A DNA stretch of 64,000 nt. Origin: Campylobacter magnus. Lineage in GTDB: Bacteria; Campylobacterota; Campylobacteria; Campylobacterales; Campylobacteraceae. Shown here piece after piece: positions 8,622 through 18,104 of this stretch. The position numbers and the translations under genes were made by a program. The stretch spans positions 248,001 to 312,000 of the forward strand of contig NZ_JAQSLK010000002.1 of NCBI RefSeq assembly GCF_028649595.1, in the 5' to 3' direction. Position 1 is the stretch's first letter. Each line of letters starts with the position of its first letter. The notes under the pieces were generated by a model. That model worked only from the letters and a program-made list of their open reading frames with translations. It made no database searches and was not told where the DNA came from.

Positions 8622-9721
8622 TGGGACTAGCAGTAGGAATAGTAGGTTTGCCAAATGTGGGCAAAAGCACGACATTTAATGCTCTAACAAAGGCTAGTAA
8701 CGCTCAGGCTGCAAACTATCCTTTTTGTACCATTGAGCCAAATAAGGCTGTGGTAGAAGTGCCTGATGCACGTCTTGATGAGCTAGCAAAAATCGTAGAG
8801 CCAAAGCGAATTATGCACTCTCAGGTGGAGTTTGTAGATATCGCTGGGCTTGTAAAAGGTGCTAGCAAGGGCGAGGGACTTGGAAATAAATTTCTAGCAA
8901 ATATTAGAGAGTGTGAAGTGCTACTTCATATCGTGCGCTGCTTTGATGATAGTAATATCACGCATGTAGAAGGGCATACTGATCCAGTGCGAGATGCTGA
9001 AATAATAGAAACTGAGCTAATCTTGGCTGATATGGAGCAACTAAATAAAAAAATAGAAAAACTTGCCAGAGAGGCAAAATCTGGGGCAAACAAAGAAGCA
9101 AAGGCTAGCTTGGAGTGCGCAAATGCGCTTTTAGAGCATTTAAATGCTGGCAAAAAGGCTAGTAGCTTTGATGGTGGAGATGTTTTTGAAAGTCTTAATA
9201 AAGAGCTAAGACTGCTTTCAGCAAAAGAGATGATATACGGCGCAAATGTAGATGAAGATGGGCTTTCAAGCGATAATGAATATGTAAAAGCGATAAAAGC
9301 TCACGCAGCAGAAAATAACGCGCAAGTTATCAAGCTTTGTGCTAAGATTGAAGAAGATTTAGTAGGTATGAGCGATGAGGAAGCCAAAGAGCTTTTGGCT
9401 GGGATGGGAGCAGATGAGAGTGGATTGGAGCTTATAATAAAAGCTGCCTTTGCTAAGCTTGGGCTTATTAGCTACTTTACAGCAGGTGTGCAAGAGGTGC
9501 GTAGCTGGACTATAAAGCGTGGCTGGCTAGCCCCAAAAGCGGCAAGTGTCATTCACAATGACTTTGAAAAAGGCTTTATCAAAGCTGAGGTAATAAGCTA
9601 TGAAGACTTTGTAGCGTGTAAGGGCGAAGCTGGTGCAAAAGAAGCTGGCAAACTACGCATAGAAGGTAAGGAATACGAAGTAAAAGACGGAGATGTGATG
9701 CATTTTAGATTTAATGTGTAG
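8621..9721 (+). CDS. ychF: Redox-regulated ATPase/GTPase YchF (Ola1)
   Basis: A 366-residue P-loop protein of the Obg clade. G1 is GLPNVGKST, G3 is DIAGLVKGASKGEGLGNKF, and the TGS-like C-terminal domain ends in GKEYEVKDGDVMHFRFNV. It is ribosome-associated in other bacteria and prefers ATP. It ends the apt-to-ychF run and is followed at once by palindromic repeats. Confidence 0.95.
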   Translation: MGLAVGIVGLPNVGKSTTFNALTKASNAQAANYPFCTIEPNKAVVEVPDARLDELAKIVEPKRIMHSQVEFVDIAGLVKGASKGEGLGNKFLANIRECEVLLHIVRCFDDSNITHVEGHTDPVRDAEIIETELILADMEQLNKKIEKLAREAKSGANKEAKASLECANALLEHLNAGKKASSFDGGDVFESLNKELRLLSAKEMIYGANVDEDGLSSDNEYVKAIKAHAAENNAQVIKLCAKIEEDLVGMSDEEAKELLAGMGADESGLELIIKAAFAKLGLISYFTAGVQEVRSWTIKRGWLAPKAASVIHNDFEKGFIKAEVISYEDFVACKGEAGAKEAGKLRIEGKEYEVKDGDVMHFRFNV

Positions 9722-9772
9722 GGAATTCTAGAATTCCTTAGGTATTTTTGGGAATTCTAGAAATAAAAATTC
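9722..9772. repeat. GGAATTCTAGAATTCC-type palindrome pair after ychF
   Basis: GGGAATTCTAGAATTCC directly after the ychF stop and GGGAATTCTAGAA about 25 bases later. The rest of the gap to hypB (9773-9908) shows no gene; it carries an AAAAAGGG ribosome-binding region just before hypB. Confidence 0.75.
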
Positions 9773-9908
9773 AAGGGTTATAAAACAAATAGATATCATT
9801 TGCGATTTTTATCAAATACAGCTGATCGCCCCCGAATTTAGGAGTGATTGTAGCTAAATAAAGGGCAATTTCAAGGGAATTTTTAATAAATTTATAAAAA
9901 GGGTAAAA

Positions 9909-10574
9909 ATGAAAAGCACGCTTGAGGTATTTGAGAGCATTCTTAGCAAAAATGATAAAGCTGCGGCAAAAATAAGAGCTGATTTTAACGCTAGGGGCTT
10001 ACTGGCGATGAATCTAATGAGTAGCCCAGGTGCTGGCAAAACCACGCTTTTAGAGCGCACGATAAAAGAGCTTGGCAAAAAGAGCGTAAAAATCGGCGTG
10101 GTGGAGGGCGATTTGGAGACAAACAAAGACGCTGATCGCATCATAGTGGCCGGCGCAAAAGCCTACCAAATCACCACCGGCCAAAGCTGCCATTTAGATG
10201 CTGATATGGTAAAGGTGGGGCTTGATAATTTGCCGCTTGATAAGCTTGATTTGCTCTTTGTAGAAAATGTGGGAAATCTTGTCTGTCCTGCTAGCTATGA
10301 TGTGGGGACGCACGCAAATGTCGTGCTTCTAAGCGTGCCAGAAGGCGATGATAAAATCCCAAAATACCCTGTGATGTTTCGCCGCAGCGACCTTGTGATT
10401 ATCACAAAAGTTAGTTTAATAGAGCATTTTGATTTTAGCATAGAGCGTGCTAAAAGCGAGCTAGCAAAGCTAAATCCGCTCTCAAAACTCATCACACTTG
10501 ATAGCAAAACCGGCGAGGGCTTTGAGGCGTGGATAGAGTTTATCGCTGAGCAAAAAGCCTTGCTGAAAAAGTAA
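9909..10574 (+). CDS. hypB: Hydrogenase nickel incorporation GTPase HypB
   Basis: A 221-residue SIMIBI-class GTPase that helps insert nickel into NiFe hydrogenase (and in some relatives urease). Walker A is SSPGAGKTT (38-46), GVVEGDLETNKDADRI follows, and the metal-site ENVGNLVCPASYD is intact. There is no N-terminal CxxCGC or histidine-rich nickel store. Odd: the G4 guanine-specificity motif, usually [NST]KxDL, reads TKVSL with Ser169 in place of Asp. It is separated from hypC/hypD by 9.4 kb. Confidence 0.92.
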   Translation: MKSTLEVFESILSKNDKAAAKIRADFNARGLLAMNLMSSPGAGKTTLLERTIKELGKKSVKIGVVEGDLETNKDADRIIVAGAKAYQITTGQSCHLDADMVKVGLDNLPLDKLDLLFVENVGNLVCPASYDVGTHANVVLLSVPEGDDKIPKYPVMFRRSDLVIITKVSLIEHFDFSIERAKSELAKLNPLSKLITLDSKTGEGFEAWIEFIAEQKALLKK

Positions 10575-10577
10575 ATT

Positions 10578-10800
10578 TCTAGGGAATTCTAGAATTCCTA
10601 AATAAAATCTAGAATTCCTATCACTAGGGAATTCTAGAATTCCCTAGTATCTTTTTTCTTGGGGGTGCGGGGGTTTTCTTTTTTATATTTTCTAGGAATT
10701 TTAGAATTTGGAATTTCAAAAATTCCGCCAGTGTTTTGGAATTCCAAATATTTTTAAATCTAAAATTCCTAGGAATTTTAGTTTGGAATTCCAAGCATCA
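10578..10800. repeat. Palindrome and G-tract repeats between hypB and pabB
   Basis: Several GGAATTCTAGAATTCC copies and fragments (10583-10650 and 10690-10795) surround a GGGGGTGCGGGGG tract (about 10663-10675) flanked by T-rich sequence. The G-tract element recurs at 12553-12580, 21656-21680, 24365-24385 and inverted elsewhere. No gene seen up to about 10870. Confidence 0.75.
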
Positions 10801-10872
10801 TAAATTTAAGTTATATTTTGATTTATTTAGTTAAAATTGCCTTTTAAAAATTTAATACCGCTCAGGAGGTCA

Positions 10873-10944
10873 ATGATGGCTTTTGATTTGGCTAAAAAAG
10901 CAAAAATAGTTGCGAAATTCGCTAGAAAAAGTAATGCTCTATAA
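10873..10944 (+). CDS. Possible 23-residue leader peptide before pabB
   Basis: A strong ribosome-binding site (CAGGAGGT) is followed by ATG ATG and 21 more codons to a TAA that overlaps the likely pabB start at 10934. The peptide is basic (AKKAKIVAKFARK). It could be a translated leader coupling to pabB, or the broken N-terminus of another gene. The evidence is the ribosome-binding site and the overlap only. Confidence 0.3.
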   Translation: MMAFDLAKKAKIVAKFARKSNAL

Positions 10945-11841
10945 ATTCCCTAAAAATCAGCCTTTCATAGCTCTTCTTAGCTACGATACCCCAGAGCAAA
11001 ATATCATCACTCACCCCAAAGACGCAAAGAAATTTGGCATAGAATTTAAACTAAATGTAAAAAAAGCTAGCCCCATAAATCATTTTATAAAAAAATATCC
11101 AATAGACTTTGATACATACAAAAAAAGCTTTGATAAAGTCATAAATCATCAAAAAAACGGAGATAGTTATCTTTTAAATTTATGTTTTTCTACTAAGATA
11201 GAAACAAATTTAAGTTTAAAAGATATATTTGAGCATACAAAGGGCGAAGCTATTATCTATAAAAAAGATGATTTTGTCTGCTTCAGCCCTGAGCCTTTTG
11301 TTACTATAAAAGATGGTTTTATCCATGCTTTTCCTATGAAAGGCACGATAAACGCAGCACTTCCAAAAGCCAAAGAAATGCTTTTAACGATCCAAAAGAG
11401 TTTAGCGAATCAGCTATGATGCTAGATCTCATGAGAAATGATCTTGGCGCCATCTCCACTGAGGTTAAAGTAGAGAGTTTTAGATACATACAAAAAGTAG
11501 CGCAGCTATATCAAACTAGCTCACACATTAGCGCAAAGCTAAAAAAAGGGATAAGTTTTGATGAGATTTTCTCTAGCTTGCTTCCAGCAGGTAGCATAAC
11601 AGGGACGCCAAAGCAAGAGACAATGAGCATCATCAAAGAGTGCGAAAGAGAGCCCAGGGGATTTTATACAGGAGTTTTTATATATTTTGACGGAGTAGTT
11701 TGCCAAAGCTTTGTTATGATAAGGTTTGTCAAAGAGCGCTCTGATGGGCTGTATTTTTTCAGCGGTGGAGGTATTACGGTAATGAGTGAGGCAAAAAAGG
11801 AGTATGATGAACTCATCCAAAAAGTCTATTTTCCTTTTTGA
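10934..11841 (+). pseudogene. pabB: Aminodeoxychorismate synthase component I, frameshifted
   Basis: Two reading frames together make one PabB of the short Campylobacter type. The first part (to 11419) has FPKNQPFIALLSYD and the active-site PMKGTI; the second (open around 11390-11841) has AMMLDLMRNDLG, GSITGTPKQ, PRGFYTG and FFSGGGITV. The frame changes near 11385-11388 (CTTTTAACGAT, where one more A would restore LLNDPKEFSE). As read, the gene is broken by a one-base deletion in an A-run, unless this is a sequencing error. It would make 4-amino-4-deoxychorismate for folate. Confidence 0.85.
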
Positions 11842-12391
11842 GACTATAAAAATTCAAAACGGTAATGTTTTAAATTTAGATTTTCACATCAAAAGAGCTC
11901 AAAATTCCGTCTTAAACGAGCTTAAATTTGACTTTGCAAAGGTCTTAAAGCCAAAAACAGACGGAATTTACAGGGCCAAAGTGATATATGATGAAAACGG
12001 CGAGCTTGTAAGCGTAGAGTATTTTCCATACAAAATGCGTGATTTTTACGAGTTCAAGCTAGTAAATATAAGCTTTAGCTACGATAAAAAATATCTAGAT
12101 AGAAGCGACATAGACAAAGCTAAAAGCGGCTTTGATGAGATAATTATGATGAAAAACTCTCTCATAACAGACACTAGCATAGCGAATTTAGCTATTTTTG
12201 ATGAGAGCTTAGGTCTGTGGCTTACTCCAAAAACTCCACTTTTAAAAGGCACTTCAAGACAAAGGCTACTTCAAAACGGCTTTTTAAAACCAAAAGACAT
12301 AAGTAAAAATGAGCTCTTGAACGCTAAAAAGATCGCTTTAATGAACGCTATGATAGGCTTTGTAGAGTTAGATAAATTTAAAATAATATAA
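11804..12391 (+). CDS. pabC: Aminodeoxychorismate lyase-like class IV aminotransferase
   Basis: About 195 residues starting at tandem ATGs 11804/11807 behind AAAAAAGGAG, overlapping the pabB end by 38 bases. It shows the PLP class IV pattern: FLFETIKIQNG, the lysine region around YRAKVIYD, MMKNSLITDTSIANLAIF and LLKGTSRQRLL. It likely converts aminodeoxychorismate to 4-aminobenzoate plus pyruvate. The overlap with pabB shows one pathway unit. It is shorter than E. coli PabC (269), but similar short forms exist in Campylobacter. Confidence 0.8.
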   Translation: MMNSSKKSIFLFETIKIQNGNVLNLDFHIKRAQNSVLNELKFDFAKVLKPKTDGIYRAKVIYDENGELVSVEYFPYKMRDFYEFKLVNISFSYDKKYLDRSDIDKAKSGFDEIIMMKNSLITDTSIANLAIFDESLGLWLTPKTPLLKGTSRQRLLQNGFLKPKDISKNELLNAKKIALMNAMIGFVELDKFKII

Positions 12392-12474
12392 AAAAAGAAT
12401 GTATTTTGCTAGAAAATTTTTTAAAATTTTAGATCAATAACAAATTTATTCGAAGTTGTGTGTTGCGTCTATAT

Positions 12475-12690
12475 TTTTTAAATTCTAGAATTCTAGAATT
12501 TTAGAATTTAAGGAATTCTAGAATTTGAAATCCTAGTTTGGAATTTCAAAATTTAGATATTTTCTTGGGGGTACGGGGGTTTTTATAGAGATTGTCCGGT
12601 AAAGCCGGACAATGACACAAGGCTTAGGAATTCTAGTTTGGAATTCTAGAATTTAAGGAATTCTAGAATTTGAAATTCCAAAATTAAATT
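12475..12690. repeat. Palindrome cluster with G-tract and GTCCGG hairpin before pstS
   Basis: Overlapping GAATTCTAGAATT and AGAATTTAGAATT fragments (12480-12545), a GGGGGTACGGGGG tract (about 12567), a hairpin GATTGTCCGG/CCGGACAATGAC (12590-12615, a member of the GAT...ATGAC family) and more palindromes to 12680. No gene is seen between 12392 and the pstS promoter. Confidence 0.75.
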
Positions 12691-12692
12691 TT

Positions 12693-12724
12693 GTTTCCAA
12701 AAAGTTATTAAGCATTTTTATAAT
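12693..12724 (+). promoter_or_regulatory. pstS promoter with possible PhosR/Pho-box half-sites
   Basis: TATAAT at 12719-12724 lies 30 bases before the pstS ATG. Upstream, GTTTC (12693) and GTTAT (12704) lie 11 bases apart in direct orientation around an A-run. This resembles the C. jejuni PhosR box as I recall it (GTTTC repeats around AAAA), though spacing and second half-site are imperfect. Phosphate-starvation control is therefore plausible. Confidence 0.5.
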
Positions 12725-12754
12725 TCGCTCGCAATTTATAAAAAAGGAGCGAAA

Positions 12755-13741
12755 ATGCTTAAAAAAACTTTACTTTCAGGTCTTGGTGCAGCTGTGATTT
12801 GCGCTAGTGCAAGTGCTGCTAGTCTTACTGGTGTGGGGGCGACTTTCCCTATGCCAATTTACAAAGAACTCTCAAAAATCTACTATGAACAAACTAAAAA
12901 TGAGGTAAGCTACTCAGGTGGTGGCTCAGGCAAGGGGATTGCTAGCATAAGCGCAAAAAATGGCGACTTTGGCGGTAGTGATGAGCCCTTAACGCAAGAG
13001 GTATTAAAAGAAAAAAATCTAGTTCAGTTTCCAGCTGTGATTGGGGCTGTTGTGCTTGGATATAATCTAGATGGTATTAAAGATCTACGCCTTGATCCTA
13101 GCACCTTAGCGATGATTTATAGCGGTGAGATTACAAAATGGAATAATATGAAAATCAAAGCTCTAAATCCTAGCATAAAGCTGCCAAACGCTGATATAAT
13201 CGTAATAGTGCGCAGTGATGCTAGTGGAACTACATTTAACTTCACAAACTACCTAGCAAATGATGAAAAGTGGAAATATAAATACGGCGTAGCAAAAAGC
13301 ATAAATTGGGAAGCAAAAGTAACGCCAGTCGCCTCAAATCCGCTAATGGCTACTATGATAGAAAAAACGCCTTTTAGTATAGGATATTTAGAGTATTCTT
13401 ATGCTAAAAACATGAATCTAGCTAGCCTAAAAAACTCTGAAAATGAGTATATTGCGCCAAGCCCAGCAAGCTTTGGGGTAGCTAGCAAAAATGCTAAATT
13501 TACTAGCGAAAATGGCTTTTACAAAATTCTTACAAACGCTAGTGGCAAGGGGTCGTATCCGCTAGTTGCAGCTAGTTTTATTTTACTACATAAAGAGGGC
13601 AAAAATAATAAAGAAGTAGCGAAGTTTTTTAACTGGGCTATGAGTGATGAAAAGGCGCTAAATGCTACAAGAAAGCTAGGCTATGAGCCAATTGATGAAA
13701 ATACAGCAAAAGCGATAAAAGAGTATTTGGATAAACAATAA
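12755..13741 (+). CDS. pstS: Phosphate ABC transporter substrate-binding protein PstS
   Basis: A 328-residue periplasmic phosphate-binding protein with a signal peptide (1-21, ending ASA). It has the family's GVGATFPMPIYKE, the phosphate-contacting SGGGSGKGI, DFGGSDEPL, and SDASGTTFNFTNYL. AAAAAGGAG precedes the ATG. It heads pstS-pstC-pstA-phoX-pstB. Confidence 0.93.
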   Translation: MLKKTLLSGLGAAVICASASAASLTGVGATFPMPIYKELSKIYYEQTKNEVSYSGGGSGKGIASISAKNGDFGGSDEPLTQEVLKEKNLVQFPAVIGAVVLGYNLDGIKDLRLDPSTLAMIYSGEITKWNNMKIKALNPSIKLPNADIIVIVRSDASGTTFNFTNYLANDEKWKYKYGVAKSINWEAKVTPVASNPLMATMIEKTPFSIGYLEYSYAKNMNLASLKNSENEYIAPSPASFGVASKNAKFTSENGFYKILTNASGKGSYPLVAASFILLHKEGKNNKEVAKFFNWAMSDEKALNATRKLGYEPIDENTAKAIKEYLDKQ

Positions 13742-13760
13742 TAACAAATAAGAACAAACA

Positions 13761-14594
13761 ATGAAAGAGCTTAGTTTTAAGGTTCTAATTCGCTTTGGAG
13801 CGTATTTTGTAGTGTTTTTGGCACTGCTACTTTTTGCGGTGCTAGTTTTTAAATCAAGTGCTACATTTAAAAGCTTTGGGATAGGATTTATTTTTGATAG
13901 TGTGTGGGATGTTAATAAAGGGCATTTTGGCGGCGGGGCTGCTATTTATGCTACCTTGCTTAGCACTGCCTTGGCGATGATTTTTGCCCTGCCAGTAGCA
14001 CTTGGGGTTGGAGTTTTTCTTACTCACATTTTGGCTAAAAGATTTAGAGCGTTTTTTAGCATTTGTATAGAGCTTTTAGCGGCGATTCCCAGTATCATTT
14101 ATGGTATGTGGGGATTTTTATATTTTGTGCCCTTAGTTGGCTCTATTTTTGGTGGCTCTGGTGTAGGTTTGCTCGCTAGTGCTGGCGTGCTTGCTATTAT
14201 GATTTTACCTTTGATAGCCTGTGTTAGCAAAGATGCGATAAACGCTGTGCCAAAAAGCGTGGTAGAATCAGCTTACGCACTTGGTGCTACAAGGGCTCAG
14301 GTGCTATGCCAAGTAGTCCTACCTCGCGCTAAAACTGGAATTTTAGCCGGTGCGATTTTAGCCCTAGCAAGGGCTCTTGGTGAGACTATGGCGGTGGTTT
14401 TTTTAATGGGTGGAGTGCTAAAAGTTCAGCCAAGCTTGGTTGAACCTGCTAGTTCTATTGCGCTAACTATCGCTTTACAATTTGGCGAAGCTATGACAAA
14501 CCCAGCGCATGAGAGCGCATTATTTGCTTTGGCTTTTATTTTGTTTGTGATTTCTGCGCTTTGTTCAAGTGGAGTAAGATATGTTTTTAAATAA
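13761..14594 (+). CDS. pstC: Phosphate ABC transporter permease PstC
   Basis: A 277-residue inner-membrane permease with about six membrane helices. The cytoplasmic EAA loop reads ESAYALGATRAQVLCQVVLPRAKTGILAG, which docks to the ATPase, and ALARALGETMAVVFLMGG is typical of PstC. It is 19 bases after pstS and its end overlaps pstA. Confidence 0.92.
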   Translation: MKELSFKVLIRFGAYFVVFLALLLFAVLVFKSSATFKSFGIGFIFDSVWDVNKGHFGGGAAIYATLLSTALAMIFALPVALGVGVFLTHILAKRFRAFFSICIELLAAIPSIIYGMWGFLYFVPLVGSIFGGSGVGLLASAGVLAIMILPLIACVSKDAINAVPKSVVESAYALGATRAQVLCQVVLPRAKTGILAGAILALARALGETMAVVFLMGGVLKVQPSLVEPASSIALTIALQFGEAMTNPAHESALFALAFILFVISALCSSGVRYVFK

Positions 14595-15396
14595 TGAGAT
14601 AAAAAATAATATTTTTACCGCACTTTGCGTGCTTTTTGGGCTTGCTGGAGTGGGTTTTTTGCTTATTATCATCTGCTCGCTTATATACAAAGGCATTTTG
14701 GGGCTAAGTCCCGCGATTTTTACCTTGCCTACTGCTTTTGGTGGGCTAGCAAATGCTATTTTAGGACAGATTATTTTAGTTTTTATGGCTAGTGTTTTTG
14801 GGCTGTTTATCGGCTCTTTTGCTGGTATTTACATAAGCGAATACTCAAAAAACAAGGCTGTAAAAAACGGCCTAATCTGCGTGATAGAAATTTTACTTAG
14901 CACACCTAGCATTATTGTTGGTGTGTTTATTTATGCGATTTTTGTTAGCACTTTTGGCTCTTATTCTGGCATAGCTGGCTCGCTAGCTTTGGGCTTTATC
15001 ATGCTTTGTGTGGTGGCAAAGACCTTTTTTGAAGCACTTGGTTCGGTTGATCCTAAGCTAAAAGAAGCTAGCTACGCACTTGGGGCTAGTAAAAGGCAGG
15101 TGATAATGAGTGTGATGATGGCAAATGCAAGACCTGCGCTTATAACAGGCGTGATTTTGGGTGTTGCTAGGATAGCAGGTGAGAGTGCGCCATTATTATT
15201 TACAAATGCTAATAATGATTTTTTTAGCTTTGATATTTTTAGCTCGCTGCCAAGTCTAAGTGTAAGCATTTATGAGTTTAGCCTAAGTAGTGATGAGGCA
15301 CTTAGAAATGCTGCGTGGAGCGGGGCATTGCTACTACTTATCATGGTGCTTGGAGCAAATATTATTAGTAAAATTATGTTTTTAAAAAGAAAATAA
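14581..15396 (+). CDS. pstA: Phosphate ABC transporter permease PstA
   Basis: A 271-residue partner permease of PstC with six membrane helices. The EAA loop reads EASYALGASKRQVIMSVMMANARPALITG, followed by GVARIAGESAPLLFT. It starts inside the pstC end (14-base overlap). Confidence 0.92.
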   Translation: MFLNNEIKNNIFTALCVLFGLAGVGFLLIIICSLIYKGILGLSPAIFTLPTAFGGLANAILGQIILVFMASVFGLFIGSFAGIYISEYSKNKAVKNGLICVIEILLSTPSIIVGVFIYAIFVSTFGSYSGIAGSLALGFIMLCVVAKTFFEALGSVDPKLKEASYALGASKRQVIMSVMMANARPALITGVILGVARIAGESAPLLFTNANNDFFSFDIFSSLPSLSVSIYEFSLSSDEALRNAAWSGALLLLIMVLGANIISKIMFLKRK

Positions 15397-15406
15397 AGGA
15401 AAAACA

Positions 15407-17185
15407 ATGAATAGAAGAAATTTTATTAAAACAGCAGCGCTAACTAGCTGCGCTAGTTTTTTTGTGCCATCACTAATGGCTAAAACGCAAGATAAAAATG
15501 CACTCTTAGGCTTTAAGGCAATAGATATAAATACAAAAGATGCGTTTGTGGTGCCTGAGGGCTATGAGGCTAGGCCGCTTATTTCGTGGGGAGATCCGCT
15601 ATTTTCACAGGCAAGTGAGTATGATGAAAGTAAAAATATAAATGAAAACGCTATACAAAATGCTAATTTTGTAATGGGCGATAATAATGATGGTATGTTT
15701 ATGTTTGAGCTTGAAAATAACAGAGCTTTAATAGCTGTAAATAATGAGTATATAAATCCTGAAATAATGTTTAATCACAAAGGCAAAAATATAAGCCTAA
15801 GTGATGTAAGGTATATGCAAAATTCTTGCGGAGTTAGTATATTTGAGGTAAAAAGGCTAGAAAATGGCTTTTATGAGTTAGTAAAAGATAGCAAATATAA
15901 CCGCAGAATCACAGCCCATACTGCTATGAGAATTTCAGGTCCAGCAAAAGGCGATGAAAAACTAAAAACAAAAGCTGATAAAAAAGGCGAGCTAGTACAT
16001 GGCACTATAAATAACTGCGCTAGTGGCAAGACACCTTGGGGGACTTATTTAACTTGCGAAGAAAACTTTAATGATTTTTTTGATGCTAGCGCAGAGTTTA
16101 GTCAAGATGCCGCGCAAAAAAGATATGGAATTCAAAAAGGTGCTGGCGAGTATGGCTGGAGCCTTGATGAGAGATTTGATGTATCAAAAAATCCAAATGA
16201 GCCAAACCGCTTTGGCTGGGTTGTAGAAATAGACCCATATAATCCAAACTCTATGCCTGTTAAAAAAACAGCCCTTGGTAGATTTAAACACGAAAATGCC
16301 GAGGTAGTGCTAGATAAAAGCTCTCATGTAGTAGTATATATGGGCGATGATGAAAAAAATGAGTTTATATATAAATTTGTCTCAAAAAATAAATATGACG
16401 GCAAAGCAAGAAATCTTTTAGATGAAGGCACTTTGTATGTAGCAAAATTTCATGGCAAAGTAGGGGATAATAAAGGCAGTGGCGAGTGGATAGAGCTAGT
16501 ACATGGTAAAAATGGGCTTGATGACAAAAATGGCTTTAACTCACAAGCTGATGTGCTAATAAACGCAAGACTTGCAGCTAGCATAGTAGGTGCTACGCCT
16601 ATGGATAGACCTGAGTGGGTAGCAGCTGACCCAAACTCTGATTTTGTCTATGTTACGCTTACAAATAACGACAAAAGAGAAGAGCCAAATGCCCCAAATC
16701 CTAGAAAAAATAATATCTACGGACATATTTTGCGCTTTGTAAATGATGGCTCACACATAAATACTAAGTTTAGTTGGGATATATTTTTGTTAGCTGGTAA
16801 TGAACCATTTAGCGACACAGGTGCTAGCAAAAATATAAATAAAGATAATATCTTTAATAGTCCAGATGGATTAAAGTTTGATAAATATAGTAGGCTTTGG
16901 ATACAAACAGATGGCAAATACAGCAATAAAGGCGCATATGCTAATATGGGCAATAACCAAATGCTTTGTGCTGATCCGCTAAGTGGAGAAATAAGAAGAT
17001 TTTTAAGTGGGCCTATTGCTTGTGAAATTACTGGTGTAATTATCAGCGATGATTGTAAAACAATGCTAGTAGGCGTCCAACACCCTGGCGAAAAAGGCGC
17101 AAATAGCACCTTCCCTTATGGCAAAACACCAAGAAGCACAATTATGCAAATAAGAAAGCTTGATGGCAGAATTTTGGGCTCTTAA
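15407..17185 (+). CDS. phoX: PhoX-type alkaline phosphatase (DUF839), Tat-exported
   Basis: A 592-residue protein with a twin-arginine signal (MNRRNFIK, then a hydrophobic stretch ending at PSLMA). It has DUF839/PhoX features: [46 protein letters not shown] and a C-terminal [15 protein letters not shown]. PhoX is a calcium/iron phosphatase that releases phosphate from organic phosphates in the periplasm. Its place inside the pst cluster couples phosphate release to uptake. Ten bases separate it from pstA. Confidence 0.88.
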   Translation: MNRRNFIKTAALTSCASFFVPSLMAKTQDKNALLGFKAIDINTKDAFVVPEGYEARPLISWGDPLFSQASEYDESKNINENAIQNANFVMGDNNDGMFMFELENNRALIAVNNEYINPEIMFNHKGKNISLSDVRYMQNSCGVSIFEVKRLENGFYELVKDSKYNRRITAHTAMRISGPAKGDEKLKTKADKKGELVHGTINNCASGKTPWGTYLTCEENFNDFFDASAEFSQDAAQKRYGIQKGAGEYGWSLDERFDVSKNPNEPNRFGWVVEIDPYNPNSMPVKKTALGRFKHENAEVVLDKSSHVVVYMGDDEKNEFIYKFVSKNKYDGKARNLLDEGTLYVAKFHGKVGDNKGSGEWIELVHGKNGLDDKNGFNSQADVLINARLAASIVGATPMDRPEWVAADPNSDFVYVTLTNNDKREEPNAPNPRKNNIYGHILRFVNDGSHINTKFSWDIFLLAGNEPFSDTGASKNINKDNIFNSPDGLKFDKYSRLWIQTDGKYSNKGAYANMGNNQMLCADPLSGEIRRFLSGPIACEITGVIISDDCKTMLVGVQHPGEKGANSTFPYGKTPRSTIMQIRKLDGRILGS

Positions 17186-17226
17186 ATTTTTGGCTCTTAA
17201 ATTCTAGGCTGTTTAAAGGAAAGAAA

Positions 17227-17985
17227 ATGAGTATTTTAGAGATTAAAAATTTTAGCTTTTATTATGCGAATAAAAATGACGCAAGCTTAGAAGATATTAA
17301 TCTAAGCCTAGCAAAATCAAGCGTAACTGCGCTAATAGGCCCCTCAGGCTGTGGCAAAAGCACGCTTTTGCGCTCAATAAATAGAATTTGCGATATCACA
17401 CAAGGTAATCGCTACAAAGGCGAAATAAACTTTAAAGGCAAGAATATTTTAAGCAAAAATACAAATCTAATAAAACTGCGAAGTAAAATCGGTATGATTT
17501 TTCAAGCTCCCACGCCTTTTAACATGAGCATAAGGGATAATGTGCTTTATGGCCTTAAAATCAAAGGCATAAAGAATAAAGCCGAACTTAATGTGATTTT
17601 AGAAAGCTCTCTTAAAAAGGCAAATTTATGGAAGGAAGTAAAAGACAGGTTAGACAGCGATGCTACAAAGCTAAGTGGCGGTCAAGCGCAACGCCTTTGT
17701 ATCGCAAGGGCTATTGCGCTTAGCCCTGAAATTTTGCTTTTTGATGAGCCTACATCTGCTCTTGATCCTATTAGCACGGCTGCGATTGAAGAGTTAATCT
17801 TAGAGCTTAAACAAAAATACTGCGTGCTAATCGTAACTCACAATATGAGCCAAGCTAAGCGCATAGCTGATGTGACGGCCTTTATGTATCTTGGCAAGCT
17901 TATTGAAGCTGGGGATAGTAAAGATATATTTAACCGTCCAAAGACGAAGCTACTAAGTGATTATGTGGGTGGAAAAATAGGCTAG
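17227..17985 (+). CDS. pstB: Phosphate ABC transporter ATPase PstB
   Basis: A 252-residue ABC ATPase. Walker A is GPSGCGKST, the Q-loop is in [14 protein letters not shown] (PstB-specific), the signature is [15 protein letters not shown], and Walker B is [13 protein letters not shown]. It completes the transporter. No phoU follows; the next feature is the second copy of the 71-nt hairpin. Confidence 0.93.
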   Translation: MSILEIKNFSFYYANKNDASLEDINLSLAKSSVTALIGPSGCGKSTLLRSINRICDITQGNRYKGEINFKGKNILSKNTNLIKLRSKIGMIFQAPTPFNMSIRDNVLYGLKIKGIKNKAELNVILESSLKKANLWKEVKDRLDSDATKLSGGQAQRLCIARAIALSPEILLFDEPTSALDPISTAAIEELILELKQKYCVLIVTHNMSQAKRIADVTAFMYLGKLIEAGDSKDIFNRPKTKLLSDYVGGKIG

Positions 17986-18017
17986 GGAATTCTAGAATTC
18001 CAAAGGCTCAGCTTGCG

Positions 18018-18088
18018 GGTGCTTTTTCTCGCCGCACGCCTTGATGAATTAAGTATTCTATCTTTGGCATGCGACGAAAAAAATCACC
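18018..18088. repeat. 71-nt hairpin element, copy B (23-bp stem, 25-nt conserved loop)
   Basis: Arms 18018-18040 and 18066-18088 pair at 19 of 23 positions. The loop 18041-18065 shares GATGAATTAAG and ATTCTATCTT with copy A (5856-5926). The outer stem (GGTGcTTTTT with AAAAA.CACC) is the same in both copies, including an unpaired C at position 5, while the inner 13 bp differ yet still pair. Flanking AGGCT/AGCCT and TGCG/CGCA can extend the stem. It lies just downstream of pstB. Confidence 0.75.
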
Positions 18089-18104
18089 GCACAATCTTGG
18101 AGCC

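Noticed and set aside
11539-11820. Leftward gene opposite pabB
   Set aside because: It is a shadow of the clear PabB C-terminal motifs on the plus strand and has no recognisable features.
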